Source: Woeseiaceae bacterium (GTDB lineage: Bacteria > Pseudomonadota > Gammaproteobacteria > Steroidobacterales > Woeseiaceae). From it: DNA of 7,316 nt. The notes beneath the pieces are model-generated. The model had not been told where the DNA came from. It ran no database searches and was given only the letters and a program-made list of their open reading frames with translations. The stretch is taken from assembly GCA_013138675.1 (NCBI GenBank), contig WTCH01000236.1, forward strand, positions 1-7,316, in the 5' to 3' direction. The stretch's first letter is position 1; every line of letters begins with the position of its first letter. This document shows, in pieces, positions 6,692 through 7,316 of this stretch. The translations under genes were made by a program, and so were the position numbers.

Positions 6692-7316
6692 CGCTCACCT
6701 CCATGCTCGACATTGACTCGAGCAGGCGGTCATTCTCGGCAGGTGCACCAACCGTAATGCGAACATTGTCGGCGAGATCACCACCGAAGCAGCGCAGCAA
6801 GACCTTGTCGTCTGCACAGTGCTGCATTAGTTCACGGGCATCGGCAACCTCGACAAGGATGAAGTTCGCAGCGCTCGGCCAGACGCGTCGCACAAACGGC
6901 AAGCGGCGCAGAGCGGTACTGAGTCGTTCGCGTTCGCTGATCGTCTGCGTTACCCAGTGTTCCGTTTCCTCAATGCCTTGTGCCTGCAGCGCATTCTCTA
7001 CACATTCGACCACCGGTGTGGCCAAGGCATAGGGCGCCTGCACTGCATCAAGTATCCGGATGACGTCCGGAGCTGCGATGACAGACCCGCAACGAGCACC
7101 GGCATAAGCGAGCGCTTTCGATAAAGTTCGCAGGACAATCAGGTTCTCGTACTTTTGAATGAGCTGAACCGCAGAATCTTCACTCGCGAATTCGATATAG
7201 GCTTCATCAACGACGATAGCCGAGCGATCGGCGCGACGCTCGAGGATCTCATTCAGGACCGACGTCGGCAGCAGCGTACCCGTCGGGTTGTTAGGCGTGC
7301 AGAGAAAAATCAGTTT
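6684..7316 (-). CDS. hisC: Histidinol-phosphate aminotransferase HisC, 5' part outside window
   Basis: HisC is a fold-type I PLP enzyme that transfers an amino group from glutamate to imidazole acetol phosphate, giving histidinol phosphate. The C-terminal 210 residues are visible. The frame is open to the window edge, and roughly 145-150 N-terminal residues of a usual protein of about 355 residues are missing. Counting from the window edge, it shows TPNNPTG at 7-13, DEAY at 37-40 (the aspartate that pairs with the PLP pyridine nitrogen), and RTLSKALAYAGARCG at 63-77 with the Schiff-base lysine K67 (bases 7116-7118). Near the C-terminus, NVRITVG holds the substrate-carboxylate-binding arginine. 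The methionine at 7043 is internal and not a start. The stop overlaps hisB by 8 bases. The context and the close fit to the enteric HisC type make other aminotransferases unlikely. Confidence 0.95.
   Translation of the reverse strand, partial: KLIFLCTPNNPTGTLLPTSVLNEILERRADRSAIVVDEAYIEFASEDSAVQLIQKYENLIVLRTLSKALAYAGARCGSVIAAPDVIRILDAVQAPYALATPVVECVENALQAQGIEETEHWVTQTISERERLSTALRRLPFVRRVWPSAANFILVEVADARELMQHCADDKVLLRCFGGDLADNVRITVGAPAENDRLLESMSSMEVSDV
6698..6702 (-). promoter_or_regulatory. Strong Shine-Dalgarno of hisB
   Basis: GGAGG (within GGAGGTGA) on the minus strand lies inside the hisC 3' end, six bases before the hisB ATG at 6691. It is the clearest ribosome binding site in the operon and fixes the hisB start despite the 8-base overlap with hisC. 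Confidence 0.75.

Overview
The window holds two convergent gene blocks that look chromosomal and ordinary in content. Every gene can be identified by comparing its translation with well-known families. The organism is most likely a gammaproteobacterium with moderately high GC. The evidence is an E. coli-type bifunctional hisB inside a compact hisC-B-H-A-F block, together with a fused aspartate kinase/diaminopimelate decarboxylase of the LysAC type known from Xanthomonas/Xylella relatives. A closer placement is not possible from this sequence alone.

Left block, + strand (1-3035): the 3' part of lysAC is open at the left window edge and lacks only roughly the first 45-50 residues of the kinase. 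It encodes the first and last enzymes of lysine synthesis on one chain. Fourteen bases after its stop, a small glutathione S-transferase family gene begins, probably on the same transcript.

Middle (3036-3221): the 186-base gap between the convergent blocks is almost filled by a folded element (3065-3220). Imperfect 27-base inverted arms enclose three perfect hairpins. It resembles a dispersed, structured intergenic repeat, which may also insulate or terminate the two opposing transcripts.

Right block, - strand (7316 down to 3222): a histidine biosynthesis operon is read in the order hisC (5' end outside the window), hisB, hisH, hisA, hisF, hisE. Junctions overlap or abut (8-nt overlap, 1-nt gap, 4-nt ATGA overlap, 19-nt overlap, 0-nt gap), so the genes are almost certainly cotranscribed and translationally coupled. 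HisB, HisH, HisA, HisF and HisE cover the IGP dehydratase/phosphatase, IGP synthase, isomerase and PR-ATP pyrophosphatase steps.

Two details stand out in the his operon. First, hisF has no ATG, GTG or TTG at a place that gives a full-length protein. The only fit is an ATT codon eight bases after a GAGGAG Shine-Dalgarno inside the end of hisA, and this start places the catalytic residues exactly at D11 and D130. Second, hisE is free-standing and follows hisF directly, with no HisI domain between or fused, unlike the hisIE fusion of enteric bacteria. PR-AMP cyclohydrolase must therefore be encoded elsewhere. I found no new system, mobile element gene, CRISPR array or RNA gene.
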